This document shows, one piece after another, positions 40,903 through 41,037 of a stretch of DNA of 41,037 nt (position 1 is its first letter; each line of letters begins with the position of its first letter). Made by a program: the position numbers and the translations under genes. The notes under the pieces were generated by a model. It saw only the letters and a list, made by a program, of their open reading frames with translations, had not been told where the DNA came from and did not search any database. Source of the stretch: Donghicola sp041224595 (GTDB lineage: Bacteria > Pseudomonadota > Alphaproteobacteria > Rhodobacterales > Rhodobacteraceae); contig NZ_JBGFGN010000127.1 in NCBI RefSeq assembly GCF_041224595.1, forward strand, positions 1 to 41,037, in the 5' to 3' direction.

Positions 40903-41037
40903 TGTGAACGGCGGAGCAATACTCGGCCACGGTAGCGACGGCATAGTGTTGTCGCGGGCGGCGTAAAAGTCGTCCACTTTTGCCCTTTCGGATTTCGGGA
41001 GGGCTTGGGGATATACACCGTGGACTTGTATTTGAAG
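40903..41037 (+). mobile_element. IS21-family insertion sequence, left end (cut by window edge)
   Basis: From about TGTGAACGGCGG (40903) the sequence has the look of an IS21-family left end. It starts with TG, holds GGCCACGG and the inverted repeat AAAAGT (40965-40970)/ACTTTT (40976-40981) around CGTCC, and runs into a GTG start that reads MDLYLK, the opening of IS21-family IstA proteins. The exact left boundary is estimated; the right end and istB lie outside the window. Confidence 0.6.
41020..41037 (+). CDS. istA: IstA transposase, first six codons only (IS21 family)
   Basis: GTG 41020 starts a frame reading MDLYLK before the window ends. IS21-type IstA proteins commonly start with M(D/E)LYLK followed by a helix-turn-helix. 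GGAGGG lies about 20 bases upstream. IstA is the DDE transposase and works with the IstB ATPase. The call rests on six residues plus the upstream terminal repeats. Confidence 0.5.

Noticed and set aside
1..41037. CRISPR arrays, tRNA or rRNA genes, and toxin-antitoxin or phage genes
   Set aside because: No regularly spaced repeats, no cloverleaf-like sequences, and no toxin-antitoxin pairs or phage structural genes were seen on reading the intergenic regions and frames.

Overview
The window looks like chromosomal DNA of a marine-type alphaproteobacterium of the Rhodobacteraceae (Roseobacter group). The evidence is a GC-rich coding style, a DUF2794 protein, a ccoGHIS set preceded by an Fnr/FnrL-type box, the hemC/hemE/hemF neighbourhood, a DapE/DapD succinylase-type lysine pathway, and several small Rhodobacteraceae-style proteins of unknown function. 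I cannot name the species. No rRNA, tRNA or CRISPR array was found.

Layout. Bases 1-300 hold debris: the last codons of an unrecognised plus-strand gene abut a minus-strand N-terminal remnant of a GNAT acetyltransferase, probably a mobile-element boundary. From 431 to 6900 lie an I78-type inhibitor lipoprotein, a DUF2794 protein, a pepA-like aminopeptidase with an overlapping NlpC/P60 hydrolase, an orphan LuxR-type response regulator, a beta-carbonic anhydrase, and two tandem paralogous secreted proteins of unknown function. From 7016 to 20155 are housekeeping genes: asd, an AstE/AspA-like deacylase, an MltB-type lytic transglycosylase, a metaxin-type GST, and a long minus-strand run (dapD, a YeaQ/GlsB-type membrane protein, a Ca2+/cation antiporter, a small conserved protein, dapE, GNAT, rnr), then a LOG-family gene and hemC. 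From 20278 to 24231 come hemE, nagK-like, nagA and hemF: amino-sugar recycling genes sit between two heme genes. From 24368 to 30519 are DUF3047, DUF2798, a small lipoprotein, a clpS-rsmC-like-SDR group, a HAD phosphatase, and a D,D-carboxypeptidase with a SPOR domain.

Bases 30642-35356 form the least conventional part: a 745-residue protein with a glycosyltransferase domain and a degenerate-looking N-terminal copy, a serine-hydrolase-like protein, and a GT32-like glycosyltransferase fused to a methyltransferase. I infer a glycan-modifying cassette with unknown target. Bases 35519-39784 are ccoG-ccoH-ccoI-ccoS (cbb3 oxidase maturation; ccoS has only 52 codons). A LysR regulator follows, and the right edge is the left end of an IS21-family element with the first codons of istA.

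How they work together. asd, dapD and dapE supply diaminopimelate for lysine and peptidoglycan. The NlpC/P60 protein, MltB homologue and DacA-type protein remodel that wall, and NagK/NagA recycle its amino sugars. hemC, hemE and hemF make heme, and CcoGHIS prepares copper and maturation for the heme-copper cbb3 oxidase under low oxygen. No complete new defence or mobile system is visible. The best candidates for undescribed biology are the glycosyltransferase cassette, the tandem secreted paralogues, an SDR lacking its catalytic Tyr and Lys, and some RNA/DNA structures (a Shine-Dalgarno hairpin, palindromic operators, and a terminator lying inside the ccoG promoter region). All starts, motifs and structures were read by eye; no similarity search, folding or statistics were run.
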